A DNA stretch of 64,000 nucleotides from a virus: positions 1-64,000 of IMG/VR virus record IMGVR_UViG_3300031964_000021. The stretch is one strand, 5' to 3'. Below the pieces are notes generated by a model, which did not search any database, was not told the origin of the DNA, and worked only from the letters and a program-made list of their open reading frames with translations. This document shows positions 1 through 9,442 of the stretch, piece after piece; position 1 is the first letter of the stretch, and each line of letters opens with the position of its first letter. Made by a program: the position numbers and the translations under genes.

Positions 1-1
1 G

Positions 2-1585
2 GGCCCCACGGGCTACACCGGACTGGCAGGCGCGACAGGTTCAACGGGACCTACAGGTTTTACTGGACCAGCTGCGCCCTCCGTAAATTCGATGTATGTG
101 CTGGTTGGTCAGACCGGTACGAACGCAATTGGCACGTCTCTCACCAAAGTTCAGTTCAATAACGAGATCAGCGACGCTTTCAACGTCTTCGATAGCGTGA
201 CCAACAATCGCTATCAACCGACGGTCGCTGGCGATTATCAGATCAACGCGACCGTGGTCATGACGAGTGGCGCGACCGCAGGGTACGGGCTTCTTCACAT
301 CTATAAAAATGGATCATCGTTTGCGCGGCTCAGCCAGATGCCCGTCGCTGCTTCCGCGGCCGTGGGGCCCGCGGGCGGCATGGTCGTCGCCCTAAACGGG
401 ACGACAGATTACATTGAAATCTTTGCAGCGGTGACTGGCGCGGCGGGCGCCACAGTGACTGGCGACAGCTTCTTCTCTGCGATCCTGATCCCAGGCTCCG
501 CGATTGGACCGACTGGCCCCACAGGCAACACGGGCCCTACTGGATACACAGGATACACAGGATACACAGGATATACGGGCGTCACGGGGCCGACAGGCTT
601 CACGGGCAACACGGGTCCGACTGGTATCGCCGGCGCTGCGACGAGCACAGGCGCGACTGGCCCGACCGGCGTAGGGCAAACGGGTACCGTCTTCTTCGCT
701 GCCTTCACAGGCACGACGGGCATCGTCGCAGCCACCCCCGCTGTCGTGCCGTTGTCGACGATTGTGGTCGATACGCAAGGCGCCTTCGTCGCGGCTGGCT
801 CGAAATTCCAGCCCTCAATTGCAGGATGGTACGACGTCTCGGGGACGGTTGTCTGCACGGGGACATCGACAGCTTCCTCCTACATCGTGGCGCGCATCAA
901 TAAAAACGGCGCCATCTATGCGGAAGGCGACTATGATATCCAGACATCCACGAACGCAGGCTCGACGGTCAATTGCCTTGTCTTTTTGAACGGGTCCACG
1001 GACTATATTCAGTGGATGGCCTACACCGGGATGACGGCCCCTTCGATTGTCGGTGCCACAACGACGTACACCGTTTACGGCAAAGCGGTTCTCGTGCCGG
1101 GTTCGCCGCTTGGACCGACTGGTGCAACAGGCCCAACCGGCGGCCCGGCCCCTGGGCAAATCCCAGGCACTCCGACCGGCGACAACGCGGCCACAGGTAA
1201 CGTCGGTGAGTATATCACATCTAACGTACCCAGCGGTGTCACTCTCACGACCGTTACAGCGGCCAATATCGCGAGCATTTCCCTCTCCCCCGGTGACTGG
1301 GATGTAGACGGCAACGTAGAATTTATCCCGACAACGACGACGTCCATTACCGAGACGTCTGCCAGTATTTCTACAACGTCCGGGACGTTGACTGCCTTCC
1401 AGCAACAGCGGTTGTTTTACGGAGCAACTGTTCCGGGGGCAACTACGAGCACCCCGTGTGTCGCCACACCGACGGTTCGACTGAGCCTTAATTCGACCAC
1501 GACGGTCTACCTCGTGGCCCGTGCGACGTTTTCGATCTCGACCCTGTCGGCGGGTGGCACCATTCGCGCGCGGAGGGTCCGATAA
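2..1585 (+). CDS. Collagen-like tail fibre/appendage protein with C1q-like domains, 5' end outside window
   Basis: The reading frame is open from base 2 with Gly-Pro-Thr-Gly triplets, so the start lies left of the window. Two C1q/TNF-like jelly-roll units follow (about bases 92-500 and 690-1100); both show the pattern N-x5-FD/FxP..AGxYxV..KNG...LNGxTDYI. They are separated by a second collagen-like GPTG/GYTG segment. A third beta-rich unit ends the protein (about 1150-1585; GEYITSNV and [10 protein letters not shown] motifs), a type common at the C-terminus of phage fibres. A trimeric, receptor-binding or decorating fibre is inferred. The stop overlaps the next start (TAATG), so translation is probably coupled. 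Confidence 0.85.
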   Translation, partial: GPTGYTGLAGATGSTGPTGFTGPAAPSVNSMYVLVGQTGTNAIGTSLTKVQFNNEISDAFNVFDSVTNNRYQPTVAGDYQINATVVMTSGATAGYGLLHIYKNGSSFARLSQMPVAASAAVGPAGGMVVALNGTTDYIEIFAAVTGAAGATVTGDSFFSAILIPGSAIGPTGPTGNTGPTGYTGYTGYTGYTGVTGPTGFTGNTGPTGIAGAATSTGATGPTGVGQTGTVFFAAFTGTTGIVAATPAVVPLSTIVVDTQGAFVAAGSKFQPSIAGWYDVSGTVVCTGTSTASSYIVARINKNGAIYAEGDYDIQTSTNAGSTVNCLVFLNGSTDYIQWMAYTGMTAPSIVGATTTYTVYGKAVLVPGSPLGPTGATGPTGGPAPGQIPGTPTGDNAATGNVGEYITSNVPSGVTLTTVTAANIASISLSPGDWDVDGNVEFIPTTTTSITETSASISTTSGTLTAFQQQRLFYGATVPGATTSTPCVATPTVRLSLNSTTTVYLVARATFSISTLSAGGTIRARRVR

Positions 1586-2937
1586 TGCTGCTCAGGACCG
1601 TCCAGCAAACAGTGATCGACGTCACCCGGTACCACGTCAGCGTGGATGACTGGATGCCGGAAGACACTACGCTTGCCGGCGTTACTGCCACAGTAGATTA
1701 CGGCACGGCGATCGTGACCGGTATCCTGATCGACCGCGACAATCGTGGCTTTCACTTCTTCGTGAGCGAAGGCACTATTTTCGATCAGTTCAACATCATC
1801 TTCAGCCAGACCGACAGCCGCGGCGGCGTGCGCTTCGATCACATGGCGTTCTCCATCGTGACGAACGGCGGCATCGTTCTTGCAGGTCCGGCGACGTCGA
1901 CCCAGACACCGCTCGAATACATGCAGTCCATCCTCGGACCGACCGGATCAACCGGACCTACTGGCGTCGGCGGACCTGGGCCCACGGGCCCTCTCGGCGC
2001 GCCCACCGGCCCGACTGGCAGCACAGGACCACAGGGGTTGACGGGTTGGACGGGTTTGACGGGCTCTACCGGCCCGCAGGGATTGCAAGGGTTCACCGGC
2101 CCATCTGGCGGGACCGGATACACTGGCCCGCTAGGGACTGGACCAACCGGGGCGACCGGTGCTACAGGTCCGCTGGGAACAGGTCCAACCGGGCCGCTTG
2201 GTGGTCCCACCGGGGGTGCTGGCGCTTCAGGTCCTACTGGCTCGACGGGTTATACCGGAGTGTCGGGGGCTACCGGAAGTTCAGGAGCAACCGGACCCAC
2301 CGGGTCGCAGGGGCCATCGGGCTTCACCGGTTCGACCGGCCCAACAGGAGCATCAGGTGCAACAGGTCCCTCGGGTTTATCCCTCACAGGTCCGACCGGC
2401 CCCCTCGGGGGACCTACGGGCAGCAGTGGCCCTACGGGCAGTACAGGCTGTACGGGCGCATTCGGCACAGGGTCAACAGGCCAGCAAGGTCTGGCTGGCC
2501 CTCAAGGTATTGCTGGACCCACCGGTGCAACCGGGCATCAAGGGGTCACTGGACCTGCTGGTTCGGCGTCGGGCGGTCGCGCGTATACTGCGATCTCTGG
2601 GGCCGTGGGCCTCTCGTCCGGTGTCTCTGCCGCCTCTACGGGGTTCTCCCTAGGCGCCGGCGCCTGGGATGTGCAGGCCGTTACGCAGTTCTCCACCGCG
2701 GCTGGTCAGTCCAAGGCCATCACGATCATGGGTGTCAGCAACACCCCTAGCGGCTTCGGGCTGGGGCTCGGCAGCTATGTGCAGCAGGAGATCGACGGCC
2801 TCGGCAACTCGGACGTCTATTCGTCACCGATGGTCCGTGTTAACGGTCCGATCACCGTCTGGTGCGTAAATTACGCGAACTTCGTCAATGCCGGCGTCAC
2901 CGCAACCACTGTGTTGACCGCGCGGCCCACCTCGTGA
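1585..2937 (+). CDS. Collagen-like tail fibre protein with adaptor-like N-terminal domain
   Basis: 450 residues. The first ~110 residues ([18 protein letters not shown] ... [16 protein letters not shown]) are related to the whole of the next gene and resemble phage fibre-tail adaptor domains. About residues 115-330 are Gly-X-Thr collagen-like repeats. The last ~120 residues form a globular beta-rich tip ([14 protein letters not shown]). The order anchor, collagen stalk, tip is typical of a trimeric fibre. The ATG overlaps the previous stop. One copy of the 15-bp palindrome lies inside the coding sequence at 1682-1696. Confidence 0.85.
   Translation: MLLRTVQQTVIDVTRYHVSVDDWMPEDTTLAGVTATVDYGTAIVTGILIDRDNRGFHFFVSEGTIFDQFNIIFSQTDSRGGVRFDHMAFSIVTNGGIVLAGPATSTQTPLEYMQSILGPTGSTGPTGVGGPGPTGPLGAPTGPTGSTGPQGLTGWTGLTGSTGPQGLQGFTGPSGGTGYTGPLGTGPTGATGATGPLGTGPTGPLGGPTGGAGASGPTGSTGYTGVSGATGSSGATGPTGSQGPSGFTGSTGPTGASGATGPSGLSLTGPTGPLGGPTGSSGPTGSTGCTGAFGTGSTGQQGLAGPQGIAGPTGATGHQGVTGPAGSASGGRAYTAISGAVGLSSGVSAASTGFSLGAGAWDVQAVTQFSTAAGQSKAITIMGVSNTPSGFGLGLGSYVQQEIDGLGNSDVYSSPMVRVNGPITVWCVNYANFVNAGVTATTVLTARPTS
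1682..1696. repeat. 15-bp palindrome copy 1 (intragenic)
   Basis: TTACTG-CCA-CAGTAG. It is inside the fibre gene 1585-2937 and read as Thr-Ala-Thr-Val with codons ACT and GTA. Member of the dispersed TTACTGYNRCAGTAA family. Confidence 0.85.
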
Positions 2938-2944
2938 GGACGTC

Positions 2945-3244
2945 ATGTTGCTTGGAACAAGGCTGCATACTGCCGGCAATCTGACCCGGTACATTGTCGA
3001 CTACACCGACTGGCTGCAGGAGGGCGCTACGCTTGCGCCTCTCTCGGGTACCGTGACGCTCGCGCCCCAGGCCGGCGTCACCGACGTGGTCATCACGGCG
3101 GTCACGATCACGCCATCGAACCAGCTGCACTTCTTCATGACCGCGACCGTCGTTAACGAAACTTTTACGCTCGACGTGCAAGTTACCGACAGCCGCGGGG
3201 AAATCAAAAATGACACCCTCGCCTTCAGAGTTATCCCTGCCTAA
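2945..3244 (+). CDS. Small fibre-adaptor-like protein
   Basis: 99 residues, clearly a paralogue of the N-terminal domain of the preceding fibre. Shared pattern: TRYxVDYxDWxxEGATL, then HFFM/HFFV, then TDSRGxxxxDxxAFxV. The family resembles phage fibre-tail adaptor proteins that dock fibres to the virion. It probably forms the other half of an attachment joint or a stand-alone adaptor. Seven bases separate it from the fibre gene. Confidence 0.75.
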   Translation: MLLGTRLHTAGNLTRYIVDYTDWLQEGATLAPLSGTVTLAPQAGVTDVVITAVTITPSNQLHFFMTATVVNETFTLDVQVTDSRGEIKNDTLAFRVIPA

Positions 3245-3258
3245 CAGGAGTTACCCCA

Positions 3259-3483
3259 ATGCTTGATCTCCTCGCGTCATTCGCGTTCCCGCTTTCGATC
3301 GCCGCGACCTTCGTGGTCACTCTCGTCTTCTCGACGAAAATCAAGGACTTCTTCAGCGGCATTCCGGCCGACCTGCGCAAGGACCTGAACTCGATCGAGA
3401 GTGCCACGCTGTCGAAAGTCGCAGCCGCGCAGAAAGCCGTCGTGGCTTCTGTCGTGCCGCCCCCAGCCCCGGTTGCCAAATAA
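3259..3483 (+). CDS. Small single-span membrane protein of the lysis cassette
   Basis: 74 residues. Residues ~5-25 form one hydrophobic segment (FAFPLSIAATFVVTLVF), followed by a basic/acidic helical tail and a Pro/Ala-rich end (VVPPPAPVAK). The preceding sequence CAGGAG is the ribosome site. It sits directly in front of the endolysin, so a holin, antiholin or spanin-like role is inferred only from context; no family is recognised. Confidence 0.7.
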   Translation: MLDLLASFAFPLSIAATFVVTLVFSTKIKDFFSGIPADLRKDLNSIESATLSKVAAAQKAVVASVVPPPAPVAK

Positions 3484-3492
3484 GGTGCTGTC

Positions 3493-4287
3493 ATGCAGGG
3501 CAATTATCAGGCTTTTATCGACCGTGTGATCAAGAAGTACGAAGGCGGCTACGGCTGGGACAAAGGCGATCCCGGCGGCCCCACGAACTTCGGCATCACC
3601 TGTTATGACCTCGCTGAGCACCGTCATCAGAAGATGACGTCGATGGCAGCGTGGGCCGTACCGGTCAAGTCAATGACCCTCGCGGAAGCGGAGGCCATCT
3701 ATCAGGACAAGTATGCTGCGGGCCTCGGCTTCAGCATCCTCCCCTCTGGTGCCGATTGCTGCATCCTCGACTACGGGATCAATAGTGGGTTGCCCCGCCC
3801 TATCGCTGCCGCGCACGCGATCGTGCGACTGCCGAATAGTGGGAAAGTCGACAGCGCGCTCGTCGACGCCATCGAGAAATATGGCGTCTCCAAGTTCACC
3901 AAGATGCTCGACAACGAACGGCTGTCGTTCATGCACGCCATTCAGGGCGGCCGCATGTGGCAGCGCTTCGGCCATGGCTGGCAGTCCCGCGTCAACGATC
4001 TCGACAATTACTGTGCCGCCCTCGCGCGCAACGACACGCCGGTTGAGGCGGTCGACCTCTCGCACGTCGTCACACCGAAGGCCATTCACGTTGCCAAAAC
4101 CGCCGGTGGTATCACCGCGGGCGGCGCCGTCGCGGTCCCTGCCGGGCTCCATGTTGGGGGCTTCTCGCACTGGGCCGTCGGCGCGGTAGCGGCGGGCGTC
4201 GTCATCGCTGGTGTCGCCTACGAAGCGTATCAGTCCAAAGCCACGGCAGCGGCCAACCTCAAAGTCGTTCTGCCGGCAGGAGCCTAA
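3493..4287 (+). CDS. Endolysin, glycoside hydrolase family 108 type (N-acetylmuramidase), with C-terminal membrane segment
   Basis: 264 residues. The N-terminus matches the GH108 muramidase family: the catalytic glutamate is E17 in the motif YEGGYGWDKGDPGGPTNFGI. A peptidoglycan-binding (PG_binding_3-like) region follows to about residue 175 (NERLSFMHAIQGGRMWQRFGHGWQSRV). Such enzymes cleave the glycan strand of murein. Unlike the plain soluble family, it ends with a hydrophobic segment (~residues 205-245: GGITAGGAVAVPAG ... WAVGAVAAGVVIAG), so it may be membrane-tethered until holin action. Neighbours are several membrane proteins of a lysis cassette. Confidence 0.9.
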   Translation: MQGNYQAFIDRVIKKYEGGYGWDKGDPGGPTNFGITCYDLAEHRHQKMTSMAAWAVPVKSMTLAEAEAIYQDKYAAGLGFSILPSGADCCILDYGINSGLPRPIAAAHAIVRLPNSGKVDSALVDAIEKYGVSKFTKMLDNERLSFMHAIQGGRMWQRFGHGWQSRVNDLDNYCAALARNDTPVEAVDLSHVVTPKAIHVAKTAGGITAGGAVAVPAGLHVGGFSHWAVGAVAAGVVIAGVAYEAYQSKATAAANLKVVLPAGA

Positions 4288-4288
4288 A

Positions 4289-4549
4289 ATGTATCAGTTC
4301 CTCGTCGACAAAATCAGCTGGGTCCTGGGGTCCTTCCACCGCAACGAGACGATCATCTGGGCGCGCATCCAGATGGGTATCGGTGCCGCGTGGGTCGCCC
4401 TCGTCTCCAATACCGACAGCCTTGCGAAGATCATCGAGAACCCGAAGTACCTCGGGTACGCTCTGATGGTCATCGCCGGGATTAGTGAATATCTGCGTCG
4501 GCGCGGCGCGACGTTCACCCACGCAGATGACCAACCGGATACGAAATAA
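4289..4549 (+). CDS. Small two-span membrane protein of the lysis cassette
   Basis: 86 residues. The ATG at 4289 was chosen because GGCAGGAG lies just upstream and it follows the endolysin stop by one base. Hydrophobic segments are near residues 25-40 (MGIGAAWVALVSN) and 55-72 (YLGYALMVIAGI), followed by a positively charged, then acidic, tail. Role as holin partner or antiholin is inferred from position only. Confidence 0.7.
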   Translation: MYQFLVDKISWVLGSFHRNETIIWARIQMGIGAAWVALVSNTDSLAKIIENPKYLGYALMVIAGISEYLRRRGATFTHADDQPDTK

Positions 4550-4974
4550 TGCTCGGCCTCTTGATGACGGTCCTTCACCTGATCCCAGGACTATCTGGGC
4601 TCGCCACCGCATGGCTCACGGCGGCCTACAACGCGAAGGTCGCGATCACGACCGCGCAAATTGGCGGCGACGTATCGGTCGCAACGACGATGGTCAACGC
4701 GGCGGCAATATCGGACCAGACACGAGTTGGCTTCTGGAAGGTGGCAGCGTCGTCGAATATGATGATGTTTTTGATCTATGGCTTCTCCTTTCCTTGGATT
4801 TTTTATGAAGCCAAAGTCGTGGTCTGGGACACTTGCCTGGGCCTTGGGTCTACCCCAGCTATTCACGGAGACGTGATCGGATGGGCAGGAACGATCATTG
4901 CGTGTCTCTTCGGCTCCGGTACCATCGTCCATGCAGGTGAACTGTATTTCAATCGCCCCCAACAGAGAGCATAG
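4549..4974 (+). CDS. Holin-like protein, three membrane segments
   Basis: 141 residues with hydrophobic segments at the N-terminus (MLGLLMTVLHLIPGL), in the middle (MMMFLIYGFSFPWIFY) and near the C-terminus (VIGWAGTIIACLFGSG). The signature EAKVVVWDTCLGLGST is typical of the three-span holins found in alphaproteobacterial phages and gene transfer agents (GTA_holin_3TM-like). Its expected job is to open the inner membrane for the endolysin encoded just upstream. Start overlaps the previous stop (TAATG). Confidence 0.75.
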   Translation: MLGLLMTVLHLIPGLSGLATAWLTAAYNAKVAITTAQIGGDVSVATTMVNAAAISDQTRVGFWKVAASSNMMMFLIYGFSFPWIFYEAKVVVWDTCLGLGSTPAIHGDVIGWAGTIIACLFGSGTIVHAGELYFNRPQQRA

Positions 4975-4976
4975 CC

Positions 4977-5435
4977 ATGAAGATCATCCTTGCACTGCTA
5001 CTTGCGCTCCTCACAATCTCCCCAGCCCACGCCACGAATTATACCATCAGTGACGACCCAGGGGGCGACATCCTCGACTTTATCGGTAAATATGAGTTCT
5101 GGTTACATCGCCACGCGGAAGTACGGATCGAAGGTCGGTGCGTCAGCGCCTGCACTATCGTCCTCAGCATCATCCCCAACGAACACATCTGCGCCACCCC
5201 AAATGCTGAGTTCGGTTTCCATTCTGCGGTTAGGAATACCGAGAACGGCCCGGTCTACGCGAAGATCATGACCGCATTGATGTGGGAGATGTACCCAGAT
5301 CGCGTGATACGGGTCCTCACCCCGCTGGGGCTAGGCAAGCCAATCGAGCACCCAGAAATGGTGTATGTAGACGCCCAGAAAATCGTCAAGCCATGCGGGC
5401 CAGCGCCAATCGCAGATGCTGAGCCCGCACAATGA
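4977..5435 (+). CDS. Secreted ClpP/SppA-fold-like protein (COG3904-like)
   Basis: 152 residues. It starts with a clear signal peptide (MKIILALLLALLTISPAHA). The mature part holds GRCVSACTIVL followed by FGFHSAVR, the pattern of a group of periplasmic proteins with a ClpP/crotonase-like fold, in which the Ser of the SAC motif is the putative nucleophile. It is therefore a candidate periplasmic serine peptidase. It lies two bases after the holin gene, which suggests a part in envelope disruption; this is inference. Confidence 0.65.
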   Translation: MKIILALLLALLTISPAHATNYTISDDPGGDILDFIGKYEFWLHRHAEVRIEGRCVSACTIVLSIIPNEHICATPNAEFGFHSAVRNTENGPVYAKIMTALMWEMYPDRVIRVLTPLGLGKPIEHPEMVYVDAQKIVKPCGPAPIADAEPAQ

Positions 5436-5674
5436 TGTTTACCCTCGTTGCTGTCATTGGGGTCGTGCTCTCGACTGGCGTGACAGATATCGTCGATTAT
5501 AAGCCCTATCAGCACAATCGTTTCGCGACGGAAGCGGACTGCAAGGGGTTTTTCTTGACAGATGCGGGTGCTCTTGCGAAACGAGAGCTAGACAGCGTCA
5601 TCCATGCCGAGTATCCCGACCTGACCACAGAGGTGCATGTCAAATGCCTGCCCTACGTCAACGTGCCCGACTAA
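5432..5674 (+). CDS. Small secreted or membrane-anchored protein
   Basis: 80 residues. An N-terminal hydrophobic segment (MFTLVAVIGVVLS) is followed by a polar domain with two cysteines. The start ATG overlaps the previous stop by four bases (ATGA). No family is recognised. Position at the end of the lysis cassette makes a periplasmic lysis or accessory function possible. Confidence 0.65.
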   Translation: MMFTLVAVIGVVLSTGVTDIVDYKPYQHNRFATEADCKGFFLTDAGALAKRELDSVIHAEYPDLTTEVHVKCLPYVNVPD

Positions 5675-5683
5675 GGAAGCCCC

Positions 5684-6283
5684 ATGTCGAAACGCAACAA
5701 ACAGCACCGTTCTCTTTCGGACGGTCTGAACGAAAAGATCACGGTGCCCTCCGTGCCGCCACCGGCGGTGACGAGCGCGCCTATTCAGGAGAAGCAAATG
5801 GAAGCGGAACAGCCGACGCAGTCGGAAGCACCGGAGGTTCAGAACGGGCCGACGGCCAAGCAAATGGCGGCAGTTGAAGAAGCCAACGCCAAACGCCGGA
5901 TCGATATCGTCCGGCGCAACGAGCAGATCGCTGAAGAACAAGCGGCCGAGCCGGTGTCTTTGATCGGTACCGCCGCAAAGGGCCGCGAAGCCCTCCTCGA
6001 CCAGCTCCGTACGCACGCACAGAAGCCGGCGAAGCCGCCCTATGTGCCGCCCCCGATGACCGATCGTCAGAAGGAACGGCTGCAGGAGGAAATGAACGCC
6101 GGCGCCGCGGCAGTCGCCAAGGCCAAAGCCAGCCAAATCCGGCAGGGGCACCCGCTGCTCCCGCAGGCCGGCGCTAACGAAGGCGTAACCAATCCAGTTC
6201 ATCGTCCCAATGAAATCGTACCGGACCCCCTCCTGACAGGGACCGGCAAGGCAGGTGCGGGGGTTTTCAGCCCCGACGTGTGA
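5684..6283 (+). CDS. Hypothetical charged, Ala/Pro/Gln-rich protein
   Basis: 199 residues, low-complexity N-terminal half rich in Glu, Gln, Pro and Ala, a helical basic/acidic middle (ANAKRRIDIVRRNEQIAEEQ) and a polar C-terminus. No catalytic motif is visible. It precedes the tail nozzle gene by a few bases, so a virion or assembly role is likely. Confidence 0.65.
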   Translation: MSKRNKQHRSLSDGLNEKITVPSVPPPAVTSAPIQEKQMEAEQPTQSEAPEVQNGPTAKQMAAVEEANAKRRIDIVRRNEQIAEEQAAEPVSLIGTAAKGREALLDQLRTHAQKPAKPPYVPPPMTDRQKERLQEEMNAGAAAVAKAKASQIRQGHPLLPQAGANEGVTNPVHRPNEIVPDPLLTGTGKAGAGVFSPDV

Positions 6284-6290
6284 GGGTCTG

Positions 6291-9032
6291 ATGCCAGCTG
6301 CTCCAAGCCATGAACCGCAGACTATGCCGGATGCTTTCAAGTTGGAAGCCTTCGGGGGTTCGCTGCCGGCGTGGGATGAGCATCTCCTGCCAGCTGGACA
6401 GGCTGCCAAGTCGGTAGATGCATACCTGTTCAGCGGTACGCTGACTGGCTGGCGCACGCCGACGCTGCTATACACGTTCAAGAATAGCGCGGCGCAATAC
6501 GCCTATCGCATCCCGAACCAGAGCCAGAGCATCGCTCAGGCATTCCTTGTCTTTGTCGCCAATCCGCTCGCCGCGGACACCGTGTTCCTGGGCGAAGAGA
6601 CTTACACGTTCGTCAGCGCGATCACCTCGGCGTCGCCGGCGTACAGCATCCTGATCGGAGCCAACGCCTTTGCCACAGCAACCAACTTCTTCGCCGCCCT
6701 CACCTTCGACAACGGAGCAGGCACCAATGCAGGAACACTTTACTCATTGGGGACTGTGGCTAACCCTGCTGCTGATCAATCTGGGCCACCTACCGCAAAC
6801 GTGCTTGGCAATGGTCCGGCTCGCGTTCAGGTATTTGCTCCGTCCGTTGGAGCTGCCTTTAATGGCACGGTTGTCGCTGAGAGCACGGGTAACGCCCGAA
6901 CCAGCTGGCAGTATCCCTTCGGCACTCCCACCGCTACCCTCAATGGCGGAACAAATGTCTCGTACGACACAGGAATTACTGCACCTTCAACTTGGATGGA
7001 ATTCCTTGATCCAGACACAGATGTTGTCCGCTCTCCAGTTGTGGACGACCAGTTCAATCGATATTATTTCGCGTCTCCCTCCGAGCAGCCCCAGTACAAC
7101 ACCCTCGCCCGCATCCAAGCCGGCCTGCCTCCATGGCTCCTCGGCGTGCCCGCGCCCGGCTGCACTCCCGGGGTTGGCGTCACGGGTGGCGGCGACACTG
7201 CGACGCTCGGCTTCAACACCACCACTTCAGTAAACCAAGGCAATCCCGGCGCGAACATCGTCTACATGATCCCGGTCACGCCGACCGGCGACATGATCCT
7301 GAACGACGTCGGCTTGATGCCGCAGGCAACGAGCGCGACCGCGCAGTTCGCTGCCGTGCTCTATGCCGACAACAACGGGACCCCGGGCGACCTGATCAAC
7401 GTGGGCGTCTCCGTCACCGGCTGCGCCGCCGGCGTGCAGGTGGAGAGCGCGTTCACGAACCCGACCGGGCTCTTGATGAACGTGCAGTACTGGATCGGCT
7501 TCATGACCGATACGTCGATCCCGATCCAGCTGGCGAACGACACCGGCGCCACCGGCGTGGTCTGCTTGAACACCTACTCGAACGGGCCCCCGCCCGTGAT
7601 CAACAACCTGACGATCGGATACCCGACCCTTGAAGTGTGGGGGGATTGCACCGCATCGTCCGTACAGGAGGCTCGAGCCTATGTTTATACCTATGTTAGT
7701 GCATATGACGAAGAAGGTCCTCCGTCTCCTGCGACGATCGTAACTGGCTGGAGCAACGGAACGTGGACGGTTGATCTCTTCCAGCCACCACCGGATCAGC
7801 TCGGCGTGAAGCGCGATCTCGTCTCGATCAACATCTATCGTACCGTCACCGCGACCGGTGGATCGACAACGTATTTCTTCGTGGCGAACGTGCCGATCAC
7901 GCAGGCGTCGTACACCGATATCATTCCGGACAGCACGGTCGTCGACAATCTTCAGCTGGTGTCGCAGCTCTACACCCCACCTCCGGAGGACTTGCAGGGC
8001 CTGATCACGATGCCGAACGGCATGATCGTGGGCTGGCGCGCGAATGAACTCTGGTTCTGCCAGCCGTATCTGCCGCATGCGTGGCCATCGAGTTATGTGC
8101 TGACCTGCGAGTATCCGATCGTCGGGCTCGGCGTCAGCGGCAACACCGTCGTCGCCGCCACCGCGGGTGCGCCCTATATGGCGCAGGGTATCTCGCCGGC
8201 GACTATGACCGCCAACGCTGTCAACCATCCGGCGCCGTGCGTCTCGCGCGGTAGCGTCTTGGGTAATTCACAGGGCGTCTACTATGCGTCGCCGAACGGC
8301 TTGATGCTGGTTGACCAGACCGGCAACGTCACGAACACGACTGAAATCTGGATCACCCGGGAGAAGTGGCAGCAGCTCACCCCGCAGAAGAACCTTAGAA
8401 GTGTGTTCTTCGTATCTACTTATTTCGCCCTCGGCTGCACCCGCAACGGCGACAACAGTGTGGCCCAGGAGGGCTTCACCGTCGAGTTGAACACTGCCGA
8501 TGCCAACAGCTTCACCATCTGGCCTCAGGCCGGCGGCCACAGGCTGGGCTTCAGCCAACTGACGTCGCCGAACGCGCTGGACGTGCTGAACGTGCGTATC
8601 GATCCGTGGAGCGGCGTCTGCCTCGTCACCTATGCCGGCAACATCTACCAGTACGACTTCACCCAGGCGAACCCGGTGATGCAGGCCTACGACTGGACGT
8701 CGAAGCTATATCAGATGAAGTCGAAGAAGAACCTCGCCGCCTTCCGCGCGTGGTTTACTGTGCCAGTAAACACCCCGGCCCAGAATGCCCTTCCGAACAC
8801 CGCGCCGCCGAGCGACCCCAGCTGGAACACCCTACAAGAGGGCCAGTACGCTATCATCAAGGTCTACGCCGGCGGGGTGCTTGTGACTTGCCGGGAGCTG
8901 CGATATCCTCAGCAGCTGTTCCGGATCGAGAGCGGCTTCAAAGCCGAGACGTGGCAGTTTGAAATCCTGGGGCGTGTACCGATCAGCAACATTCAGGTCG
9001 GAACGTCGGTCAAAGCAATGGCGAAAATCTAA
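6291..9032 (+). CDS. Large tail protein, nozzle/tubular-protein-B-like
   Basis: 913 residues from the ATG at 6291 (GAGGG upstream). The region around residues 470-700 has the pattern of podoviral nozzle or head-tail beta-propeller proteins: SAYDEEGPPSPA, then MPNGMIVGWRANELWFCQPYLPHAWPSSY, IVGLGVSGNTVVAATAG and YYASPNGLMLVDQTG. An extra jelly-roll-like module is inserted before it (about residues 300-450; AAVLYADNNGTPGDLINVG), a possible carbohydrate-binding insertion. It would form the tail channel end and contact the cell surface. A palindrome copy lies at 8755-8769. Confidence 0.75.
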   Translation: MPAAPSHEPQTMPDAFKLEAFGGSLPAWDEHLLPAGQAAKSVDAYLFSGTLTGWRTPTLLYTFKNSAAQYAYRIPNQSQSIAQAFLVFVANPLAADTVFLGEETYTFVSAITSASPAYSILIGANAFATATNFFAALTFDNGAGTNAGTLYSLGTVANPAADQSGPPTANVLGNGPARVQVFAPSVGAAFNGTVVAESTGNARTSWQYPFGTPTATLNGGTNVSYDTGITAPSTWMEFLDPDTDVVRSPVVDDQFNRYYFASPSEQPQYNTLARIQAGLPPWLLGVPAPGCTPGVGVTGGGDTATLGFNTTTSVNQGNPGANIVYMIPVTPTGDMILNDVGLMPQATSATAQFAAVLYADNNGTPGDLINVGVSVTGCAAGVQVESAFTNPTGLLMNVQYWIGFMTDTSIPIQLANDTGATGVVCLNTYSNGPPPVINNLTIGYPTLEVWGDCTASSVQEARAYVYTYVSAYDEEGPPSPATIVTGWSNGTWTVDLFQPPPDQLGVKRDLVSINIYRTVTATGGSTTYFFVANVPITQASYTDIIPDSTVVDNLQLVSQLYTPPPEDLQGLITMPNGMIVGWRANELWFCQPYLPHAWPSSYVLTCEYPIVGLGVSGNTVVAATAGAPYMAQGISPATMTANAVNHPAPCVSRGSVLGNSQGVYYASPNGLMLVDQTGNVTNTTEIWITREKWQQLTPQKNLRSVFFVSTYFALGCTRNGDNSVAQEGFTVELNTADANSFTIWPQAGGHRLGFSQLTSPNALDVLNVRIDPWSGVCLVTYAGNIYQYDFTQANPVMQAYDWTSKLYQMKSKKNLAAFRAWFTVPVNTPAQNALPNTAPPSDPSWNTLQEGQYAIIKVYAGGVLVTCRELRYPQQLFRIESGFKAETWQFEILGRVPISNIQVGTSVKAMAKI
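8755..8769. repeat. 15-bp palindrome copy 2 (intragenic)
   Basis: TTACTG-TGC-CAGTAA, with outer arms extended by T/A to 7 bp. Read as Thr-Val-Pro-Val in the tail gene. The only copy whose centre breaks the Y-N-R rule. Confidence 0.8.
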
Positions 9033-9442
9033 TGGCAGCCGTAGGTCCAGTTTGTCACATCCCGCCGAAGACAACGTCGTTTGTCTTGACGCCGAAGGCT
9101 ATCCAGGGCCTGCCGCCGCCGGCGCAGCCGACGATCGCGTCGCTGCAGTCGACGGTCAACCAGCTGCGCCAGTACATCAATCAGATGAACCAGAATTTCA
9201 CTGAGATTATCAACAACATCAACAACCAAGCGCCGGGCCAAATCTCTTCGAACGCGAAGGGTGGCGGAACTTTCACGCAGGCTAGTCAGCAGCTCCAGAC
9301 AGTCCGCGTTTTCCAGGGAAACGATCCGACTTCGCCAAATTATGTGGATGTGCAATACGTCACGAAACTCGTGATGGATAGCGACGAGCCGCAGGGCTCG
9401 TGGACTTATAACGCACCGCCCCCAACCCCGCCGAGTTCGTAA
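9032..9442 (+). CDS. Putative tail accessory protein
   Basis: 136 residues. N-terminal Pro-rich part, then a helical/coiled-coil stretch (LQSTVNQLRQYINQMNQNFTEIINNINN), then a short beta-rich C-terminus ending in PPPTPPSS. Start overlaps the nozzle gene stop (TAATG), so it is translationally coupled to it. A trimeric tail or fibre-base component is likely. Confidence 0.65.
   Translation: MAAVGPVCHIPPKTTSFVLTPKAIQGLPPPAQPTIASLQSTVNQLRQYINQMNQNFTEIINNINNQAPGQISSNAKGGGTFTQASQQLQTVRVFQGNDPTSPNYVDVQYVTKLVMDSDEPQGSWTYNAPPPTPPSS

Noticed and set aside
1944-2560. GPTG-encoding DNA repeats as a tandem-repeat or recombination element
   Set aside because: The nucleotide sequence varies freely at synonymous positions; repetition is explained by the collagen-like protein.
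5588-6481. 297-codon minus-strand frame in the lysis/tail junction
   Set aside because: Arg/His/Gly-rich shadow that covers the ends of three plus-strand genes and has no homologous features.
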